Source of the DNA: Niabella yanshanensis
GTDB lineage: Bacteria > Bacteroidota > Bacteroidia > Chitinophagales > Chitinophagaceae
NCBI RefSeq assembly: GCF_034424215.1
Contig: NZ_CP139960.1
Coordinates: 2,914,001 to 2,978,000, forward strand
Direction: 5' to 3'
Length of the DNA stretch: 64,000 bases
Shown: in pieces, positions 9,998-18,348 of the stretch
Layout of the letters: every line of letters starts with the position of its first letter
Position numbering within the stretch: the first letter of the stretch is position 1
Program-made: the position numbers and the translations under genes
The notes under the pieces: generated by a model
The model's input: only the letters and a program-made list of their open reading frames with translations
Told to the model about the DNA's origin: nothing
The model's database searches: none

Positions 9998-10026
9998 AAA
10001 GGCGGTTCGCAAGAGCTGCCTTTTTT
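9998..10026 (+). terminator. Intrinsic terminator of the YceI/porin/HPF group
   Basis: An 11-bp stem (AAAGGCGGTTC with GAGCTGCCTTT, including G-U pairs) is closed by a GCAA tetraloop at 10009-10012 and runs into six T residues. It is one of the clearest terminators in the window. Confidence 0.9.
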
Positions 10027-10034
10027 GTGGCCTG

Positions 10035-10778
10035 TTATTTTTTTGTAGCCTTGGGTTTTATCCCCATTGCATATTGTATACCACCCAGCACATGTTTCAA
10101 AAACAACGGCTCACTAAAAGATTCGTCGGTGTGCCCTAAACCGGTATAAAAAGCACGTCCGCCTTCAAAGTTGTGACACCAGGCCATGGGGTGAAAATCA
10201 CCATTCTTTCCTCCTTCATAACTTTTCTCGTCGATAGTGATCAGTGTTTTTACGTCCGGGTTGATATTTTTAAAATTGTACCACTCGTCTTTACGTTCCC
10301 ATATGCCGGGTAAATGTTGGGTCGAAAGGTGTTTTCTATCTTTTACTACCAGTTGGGCAACCTGTTGTTTGGGGTGACTGGCAAACCAGGCGCCTACCAG
10401 CTTGTTATACCAGGGCCAGCCATACTCTGTATCTGCAGCGGCATGAATACCAACAAAACCACCACCACCACGTATATATTTTTGTACGGCTGCTTTCTGA
10501 TCGTCATTAAACAAGGTACCGGTAGTGCTCAGGAAAATGATCGCAGCATATTTTTTCAGGTTTTGATCTGTGAATAGGCTGGAGTCTTTTGTTACGTCTA
10601 CATCAAAGCCGTTTTCAGCTCCCAGCTTTTGAATGGCTTCAACACCCTTTGGAATAGAAGCATGATAAAACCCGGCGGTTTTGGTCATTACCAAGACCCT
10701 GGGTTTAGCCGATGTGCAAAAGGAAAAGGCAGCAAATACAAAAATAAGAAGGGTGAATGCGGTAAGTTTTTTAGCCAT
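10035..10778 (-). CDS. Exported ThuA-domain protein
   Basis: 247 residues with a signal peptide ending near CTSA, then a ThuA-like/glutamine-amidotransferase-like fold (VLVMTKTAGFYHASIPKGVEAI, RGGGGFVGIHAAADTEYGWPWY, and GGRAFYTGLGHTDES). ThuA proteins in Bacteroidota are often linked to sugar (trehalose, keto-sugar) use, but the family has no agreed single reaction. It is a stand-alone gene convergent with the HPF group. The Lys-rich C-terminal tail (KPKATKK) is unremarkable. Confidence 0.88.
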   Translation of the reverse strand: MAKKLTAFTLLIFVFAAFSFCTSAKPRVLVMTKTAGFYHASIPKGVEAIQKLGAENGFDVDVTKDSSLFTDQNLKKYAAIIFLSTTGTLFNDDQKAAVQKYIRGGGGFVGIHAAADTEYGWPWYNKLVGAWFASHPKQQVAQLVVKDRKHLSTQHLPGIWERKDEWYNFKNINPDVKTLITIDEKSYEGGKNGDFHPMAWCHNFEGGRAFYTGLGHTDESFSEPLFLKHVLGGIQYAMGIKPKATKK

Positions 10779-10893
10779 GATACATATTGTTTAAATAGAT
10801 ATATATATCGACTAAAGTAATGTAAATTATTATTACTATCCACATTTTTTAAACCATAAATCTCACGAAACCGAATACTAGCAAGACTTTAGC

Positions 10894-10901
10894 TATATTT
10901 G
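10894..10901 (+). promoter_or_regulatory. Candidate -7 box for the glycogen-binding-fold gene
   Basis: TATATTTG matches the Bacteroidota TAnnTTTG -7 consensus. It predicts a leader of about 115 bases before the ATG at 11024. No clear -33 TTTG is seen. Confidence 0.45.
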
Positions 10902-11023
10902 CAGCGCAAAACGCACCTATATTATTAAATATAAAGATGAAACGCCCCACCAGAATATTTGGCGCATGAGAATTAAAAAAAGGCGTTACATCCTTTAAAA
11001 ATGTAAAAATTAAAAACATACGG

Positions 11024-11548
11024 ATGAAAAAGATCACTTTTACACTTCCCGCAGAGGCACTGGGTAATGCAACCGGAGCCGTTTTACTTGGAGACTTTAA
11101 TGATTGGAACTTTGATAAAGGCATTAGCCTTAGTGTACAACCCGACGGAACTTTAGCGGCCTCTGTTGAGCTGGAGGCGGGCAAAAGCTATCAATACCGT
11201 TTTTTATTGAGTGACGGCACATGGGTAAATGACTGGGCGGCACAACAATATGTACATGATGCAGCGTTTGGTGTAGAGAACTCCCTGATTATAGTTCCTG
11301 CAGAAACAATAGTAGAAAAAGTGGCTACCATTGCTAAAAAAGTAAAAGCGGCAGTAACTCCTAAGGAAGCAACCGCTAAACCTAAAAAAGAAGCGAAGGC
11401 AGCGGCACCTAAAGTAAAAAAAGAAAAAGAGGCTACTGTTACTAAAAAAGTGAAAGCTGAAGCAGCAGCGCCCAAGGAAGAGTCGGCAAAACCACAAAAA
11501 GAAGCTAAAACAGTGGCACCTGCAACAAAAAGGAAAAAATTGAAATAA
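11024..11548 (+). CDS. Isoamylase-N/CBM48-like E-set protein with histone-like Lys/Ala tail
   Basis: 174 residues. Residues 1-85 form an early-set glycogen-binding-like domain (FTLPAEALGNATGAVLLGDFNDWN, ending in AQQYVHDAAFGVENSLI). About residues 95-174 are low-complexity Lys/Ala/Pro/Glu, with repeated KPKKEAK/KPQKEAK units ending KRKKLK, resembling histone H1 tails. No signal peptide, so cytoplasmic. The E-set half suggests glycan or protein binding; the basic tail could bind nucleic acid or polyanions. The combination is seen in Bacteroidota annotation but its role is, to my knowledge, unknown. Confidence 0.75.
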   Translation: MKKITFTLPAEALGNATGAVLLGDFNDWNFDKGISLSVQPDGTLAASVELEAGKSYQYRFLLSDGTWVNDWAAQQYVHDAAFGVENSLIIVPAETIVEKVATIAKKVKAAVTPKEATAKPKKEAKAAAPKVKKEKEATVTKKVKAEAAAPKEESAKPQKEAKTVAPATKRKKLK

Positions 11549-11698
11549 CGATAAAGTAATTTTAGAAGCCGTTGGCGCTCATTTCAACTCTGTGATCCTC
11601 ATGGCCGAAGCGTGCTAAGCTGGCTGTAGCTGCAAAATGGATGAATCAGCAGCATTACAGCGAAAGCGATCAGAGGAAAATAATAATGTCATTTTATT

Positions 11699-11750
11699 GA
11701 AGTAAAAAGTAAGCCAGATTATTTGTCGTTTACTTTTTACTTCCTCTTTA
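11699..11750. terminator. Bidirectional terminator between the E-set and heme A synthase genes
   Basis: A perfect 14-bp inverted repeat (11699-11712 with 11730-11743) with a 17-base loop sits between converging genes. CTCTTTATTT follows on the plus strand. The region 11549-11698 shows no gene I can support. Confidence 0.7.
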
Positions 11751-11751
11751 T

Positions 11752-12768
11752 TTATCGATTTTTAGCACTGTAGAAATAAACTACCTGGAGGCTTATCAGC
11801 AAAAGTATGCCCACCAATTGGTGGGAGATGGCCAGCGCTAACTTATCCGGAGTGAGGTAATTGATTAACGTTAGTATGCCTAATGTTACCTGAACCAGGG
11901 TAATCAACAGAGGCATATTACGCAGCTTATATACAACGGTCCCCTTAGACTGCCTGTAGAGCATCAGGGTGTATATAATTATTAATAATGTAAGAATATA
12001 AGCTAAACCGCGATGTACAAACTGTATTGCTAGCAGGTTGTGCAGTAAGCCTCCTTCGCCCATTTCAGGAATAAATTGTCCATTAATGCTGGGCCAGGTG
12101 ATGGATGATTTTGCTGCGTGCGTACCCGCCATAAAGGCGCCATATATCAGCTGTACTGTTAATAGTGCTAACAACAGCCAGGTAAAATTGCGGATGGATG
12201 GAATATGTGTCTTTTTAAATTCCGGCACCGATAATTTCATCGCAAACCAAATAACATATACCAATAAAACCAGGGCTGCTATAAAATGAGCGGCCAGCCT
12301 GATATGACTTACATAAACCAGGTCTGTTCCTACGCCACTGGCCACCATGATCCAGCCAATGGCCCCCTGTAATGCGCCCAGCACAAATAAAATAACCATC
12401 GGCCACAGCATGCTGCGATCTATTTTCTTTTTGTATATAAAGTACACAAAAGGAATAATAAATACCACCCCCATGAACCGGGCCCAGTTACGGTGCAACC
12501 ATTCCCAGAAATAAATCATTTTAAAATCGTGGAGCGAAAAATAATTGTGGATGTATTTGTATTGAGCGATCTGCTTATACTTTTCAAAAGCCAGATTCCA
12601 GTCATGCTCATTCATTGGCGGTAATGCGCCAAGTATGGGTTTCCACTCGGTTATCGATAAGCCGCTGCCGGTCAATCTTGTTATTCCACCCAGTAATACC
12701 TGTATAACGATCATGCCCGCTCCTATGAAAAGCCATATAGCTACGGGTCTGTGCTTTTTCAAATCCAT
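11752..12768 (-). CDS. ctaA: COX15/CtaA-family heme A synthase
   Basis: Converts heme O to heme A for cytochrome oxidase. 338 residues with eight predicted membrane helices. Family signatures are GGITRLTGSGLSITEWKP near the N-terminus, WEWLHRNWARFMG (heme His), LQGAIGWIMV, RLAAHF and the C-terminal QFVHRGLAYIL and SHQLVGILLL histidines. I chose the ATG at 12768 (MDLKKHRP): a TAATTTTG -7 box occupies 12778-12785 on this strand, so an upstream TTG start would lie inside the promoter. Length and topology are normal. Monocistronic here. Confidence 0.93.
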   Translation of the reverse strand: MDLKKHRPVAIWLFIGAGMIVIQVLLGGITRLTGSGLSITEWKPILGALPPMNEHDWNLAFEKYKQIAQYKYIHNYFSLHDFKMIYFWEWLHRNWARFMGVVFIIPFVYFIYKKKIDRSMLWPMVILFVLGALQGAIGWIMVASGVGTDLVYVSHIRLAAHFIAALVLLVYVIWFAMKLSVPEFKKTHIPSIRNFTWLLLALLTVQLIYGAFMAGTHAAKSSITWPSINGQFIPEMGEGGLLHNLLAIQFVHRGLAYILTLLIIIYTLMLYRQSKGTVVYKLRNMPLLITLVQVTLGILTLINYLTPDKLALAISHQLVGILLLISLQVVYFYSAKNR

Positions 12769-12777
12769 AATTGGTCG

Positions 12778-12785
12778 CAAAATTA
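12778..12785 (-). promoter_or_regulatory. -7 box of heme A synthase gene
   Basis: Reads TAATTTTG on the minus strand (consensus TAnnTTTG), 9 bases before the ATG at 12768. It predicts a very short leader and decides the start codon. Confidence 0.5.
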
Positions 12786-12926
12786 TAAAAACAAGTGCTA
12801 TTTGTACTGTAATAAGTTAACAACTAACATCTGTTCTTGTTGGGCCTGGCTCCAAAATAGTTAACCGGTCTTTCCTGCGCAGGCATTACCCCCGAATTGA
12901 AAAATATTCCATTCGCCATAACCCTT

Positions 12927-12934
12927 TATCTTTG
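12927..12934 (+). promoter_or_regulatory. -7 box upstream of the TPR gene
   Basis: TATCTTTG, identical to the -7 box of the consensus promoter at 39992-39999, lies 68 bases before the ATG at 13003. The rest of the 12769-13002 gap shows nothing I recognise. Confidence 0.5.
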
Positions 12935-13002
12935 CGCCCTGAATTTAAGCGCCGCCTGCGCGTATAAAATGGCAAGTGAACAGAAATAAATAAAAACAGA
13001 AA

Positions 13003-13653
13003 ATGAAAGCATATACTTTTTTAATCAGATACAGGCTGCCGATCTCTATTATTGTTTTACTGGCAGGCATATTCACCAATTATGCAGCGGGTTTCTGGCC
13101 GGCGTTTCCCCTGTACCTGATCGCGGCTATTTTGATCTTCAGCCATTTCTTTTTTGGTCCGTTAAGATTGATACAGGAGTATATGGAGAGCGGTGATATG
13201 GATGGCGCTGAAAAAGTGTTGAATTCAATTAAGTTTCCCAACCTTTTATATAAGCCGATCCGTTCTGTTTATTATACCCTGAAAGGTAATATTGCCATGA
13301 GCAAGCAGGATTTTGACGGCGCTGAAACGATGATGAAAAAGGGATTGGACTTAGGTATGCCCATGAAAGAAGCTGAAGGCGCAAGCATGTTGCAAATGGG
13401 TATGCTGGCTATGCAAAAAGGTAATATCAAGCAGGGCGAAAGCTATATTCGCCAGGCTATACGGAAAGGCTTGCCTGATAAGGAAAATGAAGCAGCGGCC
13501 TACCTCCAAATGTGTAGTATTATGATGAATAAGCGTGAGTTTCGCGCTGCAAAGGACTTTTACCGCAAAGCAAAAGCCTGCAACCCGACTACGCCTCAAA
13601 TAGTAGATCAATTAAAAGAAATTGGCAAGTATATTACCCGGATGCCGGGCTAG
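13003..13653 (+). CDS. Membrane-anchored TPR-repeat protein
   Basis: 216 residues. Two hydrophobic segments near the N-terminus (about 8-28 and 30-50) anchor it in the inner membrane. The rest is helical and tetratricopeptide-like, with about four repeat units (for example AMSKQDFDGAETMMKKGLDLG and GMLAMQKGNIKQGESYIRQAI) expected to form a protein-interaction surface. No catalytic motif. It has its own promoter and shares a strong terminator with the converging lipoprotein gene. The partner is unknown. Confidence 0.75.
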   Translation: MKAYTFLIRYRLPISIIVLLAGIFTNYAAGFWPAFPLYLIAAILIFSHFFFGPLRLIQEYMESGDMDGAEKVLNSIKFPNLLYKPIRSVYYTLKGNIAMSKQDFDGAETMMKKGLDLGMPMKEAEGASMLQMGMLAMQKGNIKQGESYIRQAIRKGLPDKENEAAAYLQMCSIMMNKREFRAAKDFYRKAKACNPTTPQIVDQLKEIGKYITRMPG

Positions 13654-13680
13654 TTGATGCGCAAATACATTATTGATTAA

Positions 13681-13720
13681 AAGAGGCCGCTCAATATAAA
13701 TTCGAGCGGCCTCTTTCTTT
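13681..13720. terminator. Strong bidirectional terminator
   Basis: A perfect 12-bp stem (AAGAGGCCGCTC, 13681-13692, with GAGCGGCCTCTT, 13704-13715) between converging genes, with T-rich tails in both directions. Confidence 0.9.
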
Positions 13721-13751
13721 ATCTGGCCTTGCAGCTCTCCATTCATTTTAA

Positions 13752-15182
13752 CTACCGGAAAATACCGTCGCGCCCTACTTTCAATTCAAAGTCGGTTTCC
13801 CACTGGTTGGGTTTTACATTGAGCTTTCGCTCTACATCTACAATCAATTCCGGCTGCTTTCGCTCTCCAAAAAACTGGCCGGCGTCCCATTTAACATTTT
13901 TATTCGTATCGTACAATACTTTCATGTCGTAATCGCCGGGGTTATACAGCTTCAGTTCGATAATTCTGTTAGCCGGTATGGGAAAGGAATTAATAGTAAC
14001 ATCGCCCTGGTTGATCAATAAAACCGGGTTACGGGATAAGTCAACATCCACAAAATTGATCTTTACCTGGCCATAATCGTCTAACGACTTTGTCCTGAAC
14101 TTTACGGTATCCTTCCTGACGATCTGCCGGTCAATACTGTCTGATGCGAAGTCTTTCTCCAAAACCAGGTAATAAGTAGTGTCCGGTGTCCAGGCCATAT
14201 TCATAGTAACAACACGCGCGGTACTGTCCAGGGTGAATTTATATCCCTTGGCCCGTGTTAAAGTACTATCCATACCCAGCAGCATTTTAGTGGTATCGAA
14301 AGTTTTCAACGGGTTTTCAAAGGTCATTGTAAAAGCAGAAAGCAGATCCTGCTTACCGGCATCCAGGCTGTTTTTATACTTTAGCCTTTTCTCTTTCCGG
14401 TCTATTTCATTTTCTTCGGGTTCTGTCTCTTCTTTAGGCTTTTCTGCCTGGTAAGCCCACATGATAACAGGGGTGGGAGGCTCAGGCGCAATGGTTACGA
14501 TAGAATCGGCAAATGCAAAAACCTGTTCTCCACTGTATAAATAGGACCCGCTTTCATCTTTCATAGCAAATAACCGGTATTTACCAGGAGCCAGAAAGCG
14601 AAAAAAGAAAATACCGGTGCTGTCTACCGTTGTTACATACCTGGGCCGTTCTTTTACCACTGCGCTGTCATCCAGATTGCTGTACAACATTACCGATAAT
14701 GTAGAGTCCGCCTTCCCTGTTCTGGCCATTTTAACCCTGCCACTTAGCTCCATGGAATCTATATAATTTCCGGTTGACACTACGTACAACAGGTCTTTGC
14801 CCTTATTTCCCTCGTTCAGGTCCTTAATCGCATTCGCAAAGTTGTATACATAAGTAGTATTGGGCTGCAAAGTATCTTTGATTTTAACCGTTACGGTTCT
14901 CAGCTTGCGGGTAACCTCCGGCATTATTTTAGGTAAGGGAGAAACGATCAGGTTTTTAAAAATATCATTTAACTCCACGTACTCGTCAAAAGCAATCCTG
15001 ATCTCTTTCTGATTGAAGTTGAGCGTTTTATTTTCAGGGCTAACCCCAACAATCACCGGGGGTAAAGAGTCCCTGGGCCCTCCCGATGGCGGCACCACGC
15101 TGGCACAACCCGTTTCTGTTATTAAAAAAGCAAAGGCCGAAACCACTACTAAAACAATAGCCAATAAATTTGTAGCGCGCAT
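13752..15182 (-). CDS. Ig-like (Big_5) domain lipoprotein
   Basis: 476 residues. The start at 15182 gives a lipoprotein signal ending at ITETGC, followed by ASVVPPSGGPRDS, a phrase typical of a Bacteroidota surface lipoprotein family. An N-terminal bacterial Ig-like domain (PPVIVGVSPENKTLNF to about residue 130) precedes beta-rich repeats (LAPGKYRLFAMKD, NPGDYDMKVLYDTNKNVKWDAG). Likely anchored in an envelope membrane; function not established. A TATGTTTG -7 box at 15189-15196 lies 6 bases before this ATG, supporting it over the upstream start at 15224. Confidence 0.82.
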   Translation of the reverse strand: MRATNLLAIVLVVVSAFAFLITETGCASVVPPSGGPRDSLPPVIVGVSPENKTLNFNQKEIRIAFDEYVELNDIFKNLIVSPLPKIMPEVTRKLRTVTVKIKDTLQPNTTYVYNFANAIKDLNEGNKGKDLLYVVSTGNYIDSMELSGRVKMARTGKADSTLSVMLYSNLDDSAVVKERPRYVTTVDSTGIFFFRFLAPGKYRLFAMKDESGSYLYSGEQVFAFADSIVTIAPEPPTPVIMWAYQAEKPKEETEPEENEIDRKEKRLKYKNSLDAGKQDLLSAFTMTFENPLKTFDTTKMLLGMDSTLTRAKGYKFTLDSTARVVTMNMAWTPDTTYYLVLEKDFASDSIDRQIVRKDTVKFRTKSLDDYGQVKINFVDVDLSRNPVLLINQGDVTINSFPIPANRIIELKLYNPGDYDMKVLYDTNKNVKWDAGQFFGERKQPELIVDVERKLNVKPNQWETDFELKVGRDGIFR

Positions 15183-15188
15183 ATAAAG

Positions 15189-15196
15189 CAAACATA
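15189..15196 (-). promoter_or_regulatory. -7 box of the Ig-like lipoprotein gene
   Basis: TATGTTTG on the minus strand, 6 bases before the ATG. It implies a near-leaderless mRNA and excludes the longer reading of the gene. Confidence 0.5.
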
Positions 15197-15260
15197 AAGC
15201 GTTTTTAGACAACCTGATTCCCAATTTTCAATTTTTAATTTTCCATTAGCAAGCTCATTT

Positions 15261-15268
15261 TATCTTTG
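15261..15268 (+). promoter_or_regulatory. -7 box of recR
   Basis: TATCTTTG, a full TAnnTTTG match, is followed by CAGG and the recR ATG at 15273. Transcription starting 4-6 bases downstream would give a leaderless or nearly leaderless message. The -33 element is weak. Confidence 0.55.
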
Positions 15269-15272
15269 CAGG

Positions 15273-15890
15273 ATGCAATTTTCGTCTGCGCTGTTAGAAT
15301 CCGCTGTTAATGAATTTTCACGCCTCCCCGGTATTGGTAAAAAAACGGCCCTTCGCCTGGTATTACATTTGTTAAAGCAGGAGGAAAGCCAGGTAACCCA
15401 GTTTAGTGAAACCATCGCCCGCATGCGGAGCGAAATTCGCTTTTGTAAAAGATGCTGTAATGTAGCCGACGGAGAACTGTGCACTATTTGCAGCAATAGC
15501 TATCGCCAGAAGCAGCTTATTTGCGTGGTTGAAAATATACGTGATGTAATTGCTATAGAAAGCACCCAGCAGTTTAATGGTACCTACCATGTGTTAGGAG
15601 GCGTTATCTCGCCCCTTGATGGTGTTGGCCCCGATCAGCTGAATATTGATGCCCTGGTAGAACGCATCGATCAGGAACAAACCGAGGAGCTGATATTTGC
15701 CCTGAGCCCTAATATCCAGGGAGACACTACTATTTATTATGTACAGAAAAAGTTAAGTGGTAAAAATGTGCGCATTACCACTATTGCCAGGGGAATTGCT
15801 TTTGGGGGAGAGCTGGAATATGCAGATGAGCTCACCTTAGGCCGCAGCCTGCAAAACCGGCTACCCGTTGAAAAGTATATGAACCGGTAA
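15273..15890 (+). CDS. recR: Recombination protein RecR
   Basis: 205 residues. RecR acts with RecO (gene at 27968-28726 in this window) and RecF to load RecA on gapped DNA. Domains in order: N-terminal helix-hairpin-helix (FSRLPGIGKKTALRLVLHLL), four-cysteine zinc module (CKRCCNVADGELCTIC), and Toprim domain (ICVVENIRDVIAIE, ISPLDGVGP, and the C-terminal ARGIAFGGELEYADELTLGRSL). Full length for the family. Its stop is one base from the stop of the converging gene. Confidence 0.97.
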   Translation: MQFSSALLESAVNEFSRLPGIGKKTALRLVLHLLKQEESQVTQFSETIARMRSEIRFCKRCCNVADGELCTICSNSYRQKQLICVVENIRDVIAIESTQQFNGTYHVLGGVISPLDGVGPDQLNIDALVERIDQEQTEELIFALSPNIQGDTTIYYVQKKLSGKNVRITTIARGIAFGGELEYADELTLGRSLQNRLPVEKYMNR

Positions 15891-15891
15891 C

Positions 15892-17220
15892 TTAGTTAAT
15901 TTCTGCTCCATCCTTCATTTTTTGTAGCAGCGGCTCCCATTTGGAAGCAATACTCAGCTGCTTGTCCTTCGCGTTTTTTATTGCGAGGCGCTCCATTTCG
16001 ATTGCCTGCTCCTTGTTTCCAGACCTATAAAGTAATAAGGCATAGGTATGCCGGTTCATGTAGTCGGGGTATAAAGCCACACTTAGGGCCGCCCAGTTAA
16101 CAGCCTTTTGCAGATACCGCTTTTCCCGGTCTATCCTGTAAAAGTAGTTGGCTGCACTGTTTAGATAAATCGCCTGGGGGCTTCTTCCAGCTACTCTCAC
16201 AGCCGTGGGAGTATTCAACTGCCGAAGTCTTTCAGGTATCTCCGGGTCTGCTGCATCGGTACTATCAGTGGCAGTAATAATACCAGCCTGCCTGGATGCC
16301 GCGGCGTAATCATCATTAAACATAGCAGCTATTTCCATATACCGGATCGTATCTCCCGTATGCATATAGTAGTTCATTAAAACAGTTCGTTCCGCGTATA
16401 ATTTATCTTTTTCAGTGTTGCAGGTAAATCTTGCGAATTGAACAACGCTTTTAACATAATTCATGTCCCGGTTAGTAATCGCAATATTAGTAGATTTTTT
16501 GATGATTCGCTGGTTGATTTCAATCCGTTCCTGCAAGGCCATAGGCCACCATGCTTCTGAAAAATTCGCGCTATTCACCGCCCTCTGGTACGCATTACTT
16601 CCAAATGCGGGACTTTGTCTCATCAGGAAACGGACAGATCCGGTATTAAAAGAGTCCCGGGGAAGAAGGTTAATGAACTCCGTAAGTAATAATTTGGTAT
16701 CCAGACCGAGATCGGTTTTTGCCTGTATTAACTTTTTCAGATCCTCAATATTTTTATTACCCTTATCAAAATAAGTTTTTTCAATTTGTTGCACTAATGC
16801 CCGGTTCTGATAGGTTTTAAGTGCATACTTTATTACAGAATCCATTGAAACCGGCATCGCCGACTTCAAAAACGGAAGCAAACTACCCTCTTCATCTAAA
16901 AAATAAAGACTAAAAGGAACCTTTTGGTTTACAAGATCCTGAACAATTATGCGGTCTTTACTCTCCAGCGAAACCTTTATGCTGATAAAGTAATCGTTAA
17001 TCAACCGGGCTATATCAGGTTTTGAAAGTGCTTTAGGTATTACTTCATTCCATTTCTCATTATCATCCATCTCGTAAAACAAAAGAACAGGCTTCTTGAA
17101 TGCTGCTGATTTTTTAAGCGCTTGCTTGTAGCTTAATTCCTCAAACAAGTTTTCCTGGGCTTTGGTTATTGAAGAAAAAAAGCAAACGAGTAATAGTAAA
17201 ACGAGCTTAGGTGTTTTCAT
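15892..17220 (-). CDS. Exported thioredoxin-fold protein lacking the CxxC, with helical repeats
   Basis: 442 residues. Signal peptide ends near ITKAQ. Residues ~25-140 resemble the DUF255/thioredoxin-like domain (AAFKKPVLLFYEMDDNEKWN), but where a redox CxxC would sit there is no cysteine, so disulfide chemistry is unlikely. The remainder is helical and tetratricopeptide-like (RYLQKAVNWAALSVALYPDYMNRHTYALLLYRSGN). The ATG at 17220 was chosen over a TTG at 17229. It follows the MORN/TonB gene by 5 bases and is probably co-transcribed. Confidence 0.7.
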   Translation of the reverse strand: MKTPKLVLLLLVCFFSSITKAQENLFEELSYKQALKKSAAFKKPVLLFYEMDDNEKWNEVIPKALSKPDIARLINDYFISIKVSLESKDRIIVQDLVNQKVPFSLYFLDEEGSLLPFLKSAMPVSMDSVIKYALKTYQNRALVQQIEKTYFDKGNKNIEDLKKLIQAKTDLGLDTKLLLTEFINLLPRDSFNTGSVRFLMRQSPAFGSNAYQRAVNSANFSEAWWPMALQERIEINQRIIKKSTNIAITNRDMNYVKSVVQFARFTCNTEKDKLYAERTVLMNYYMHTGDTIRYMEIAAMFNDDYAAASRQAGIITATDSTDAADPEIPERLRQLNTPTAVRVAGRSPQAIYLNSAANYFYRIDREKRYLQKAVNWAALSVALYPDYMNRHTYALLLYRSGNKEQAIEMERLAIKNAKDKQLSIASKWEPLLQKMKDGAEIN

Positions 17221-17225
17221 ACAAG

Positions 17226-18182
17226 TCAACGTTTATGGATTTGAGCAAATGTAACAGGTTGCCTGCGATATGCTTTTACTTTTCGATTGTGCTTATCCGT
17301 TGCCGGATTCCATTTGGGGCTGTTACTGATAATGCTTAAAGCAATTTGATCAAACGCAGGATGAAAAGGCACACTGATGTTTGCCTCTTGTATATTACCT
17401 CCGGTATCCACTATAAATTCTATTACGACCGTTGCCCTGTCCGAATGCTCTATTTTATATCCTTCGGGCAACTTTAAGTTTTGCACCAGATATTTTTTCC
17501 ATGCTTCTGCACCACCGGGAAAAGAAGCACCCTGCTGTGCGTTCGTTGTATCGGTAAGCGCTAACCCGTTTTCGTCAAAATACTTCCTGTTAATAAATTT
17601 TCCGTTTTTATAGCGCTCCGCAGAACTTTTGTTGCCATTGGCATGGTAGTAGATCCAGGTACCATTTTCTTTTTTTCCTTCACTATAGGCTCCCATAGCC
17701 GACAACTTTCTATCCGGATACCAGAATACTGCAGTACCCGCTCCTTTCTTATCTAATACGGTAGAATCAATCAAAACCCCGGCATCGTTCCAGGCGAGCT
17801 TTGTACCATAAATTAAATCATTTTTAAAAACAGCAGAATCTGCCAGGCGACCATTTTTATGATACCCCATCCAAAGCCCGTCTTTTTTATGGTGAATAAA
17901 CCGACCGGTTTTCTGGAGTCTCCCGTTTGAATGGTAATAGGCAAAGTACCCGTTTTCTGATTTACTTCCGGTATCGGCATACAGTCCCTTTCTGTATAGC
18001 TTTTTTTCCTGTACATAATAGTCCGTCCTGCTCCAGCCAGAATCTGTTTTCACCATAGAACTATAATAGCGGGACTGTACAGGTTCACACTCTTTCCAAT
18101 TTATATCATAAAACTTTTCTAATTGCTGAGCAGTTAATGATTGACTCATTAATAAGGTGAGCAGTGGTAAAATATATTTCAT
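17226..18182 (-). CDS. MORN-repeat (YwqK-type) protein with TonB C-terminal domain
   Basis: 318 residues, exported (signal ends at SLTAQ). The centre carries MORN/YwqK-like repeats (YYHSNGRLQKTGRF, GYHKNGRLADSAVF, YYHANGNKSSAERY). The last ~90 residues are a TonB-like domain (ATVVIEFIVDTGGNIQEANI, FDQIALSIISNSPKWNPA). There is no N-terminal TonB membrane/proline region, so it is not a classical energy transducer. Such proteins are common in Bacteroidota and of unknown role. First gene of a two-gene unit with the thioredoxin-fold protein. Confidence 0.82.
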   Translation of the reverse strand: MKYILPLLTLLMSQSLTAQQLEKFYDINWKECEPVQSRYYSSMVKTDSGWSRTDYYVQEKKLYRKGLYADTGSKSENGYFAYYHSNGRLQKTGRFIHHKKDGLWMGYHKNGRLADSAVFKNDLIYGTKLAWNDAGVLIDSTVLDKKGAGTAVFWYPDRKLSAMGAYSEGKKENGTWIYYHANGNKSSAERYKNGKFINRKYFDENGLALTDTTNAQQGASFPGGAEAWKKYLVQNLKLPEGYKIEHSDRATVVIEFIVDTGGNIQEANISVPFHPAFDQIALSIISNSPKWNPATDKHNRKVKAYRRQPVTFAQIHKR

Positions 18183-18305
18183 GTGTTAGAATTGGATTGT
18201 GTAATTCAGATACAAAGTAAACGATTTACTGCCTCACAATTACAAAAGCTGCCTTCCGGCAAAAAATTAACACCATTTCTTATACCGGCTAAATGTTTTG
18301 CCCCC

Positions 18306-18313
18306 TATTTTTG
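18306..18313 (+). promoter_or_regulatory. -7 box upstream of the LpxR-like gene
   Basis: TATTTTTG (TAnnTTTG) 35 bases before the ATG at 18349. Confidence 0.4.
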
Positions 18314-18348
18314 CTAAACCCATTTTTAACAATAATGGTTCTTTAAGC

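Noticed and set aside
11549-11698. Possible small ORF of about 22 codons between the E-set gene and the terminator
   Set aside because: No signal, start context or family resemblance; too short to support.
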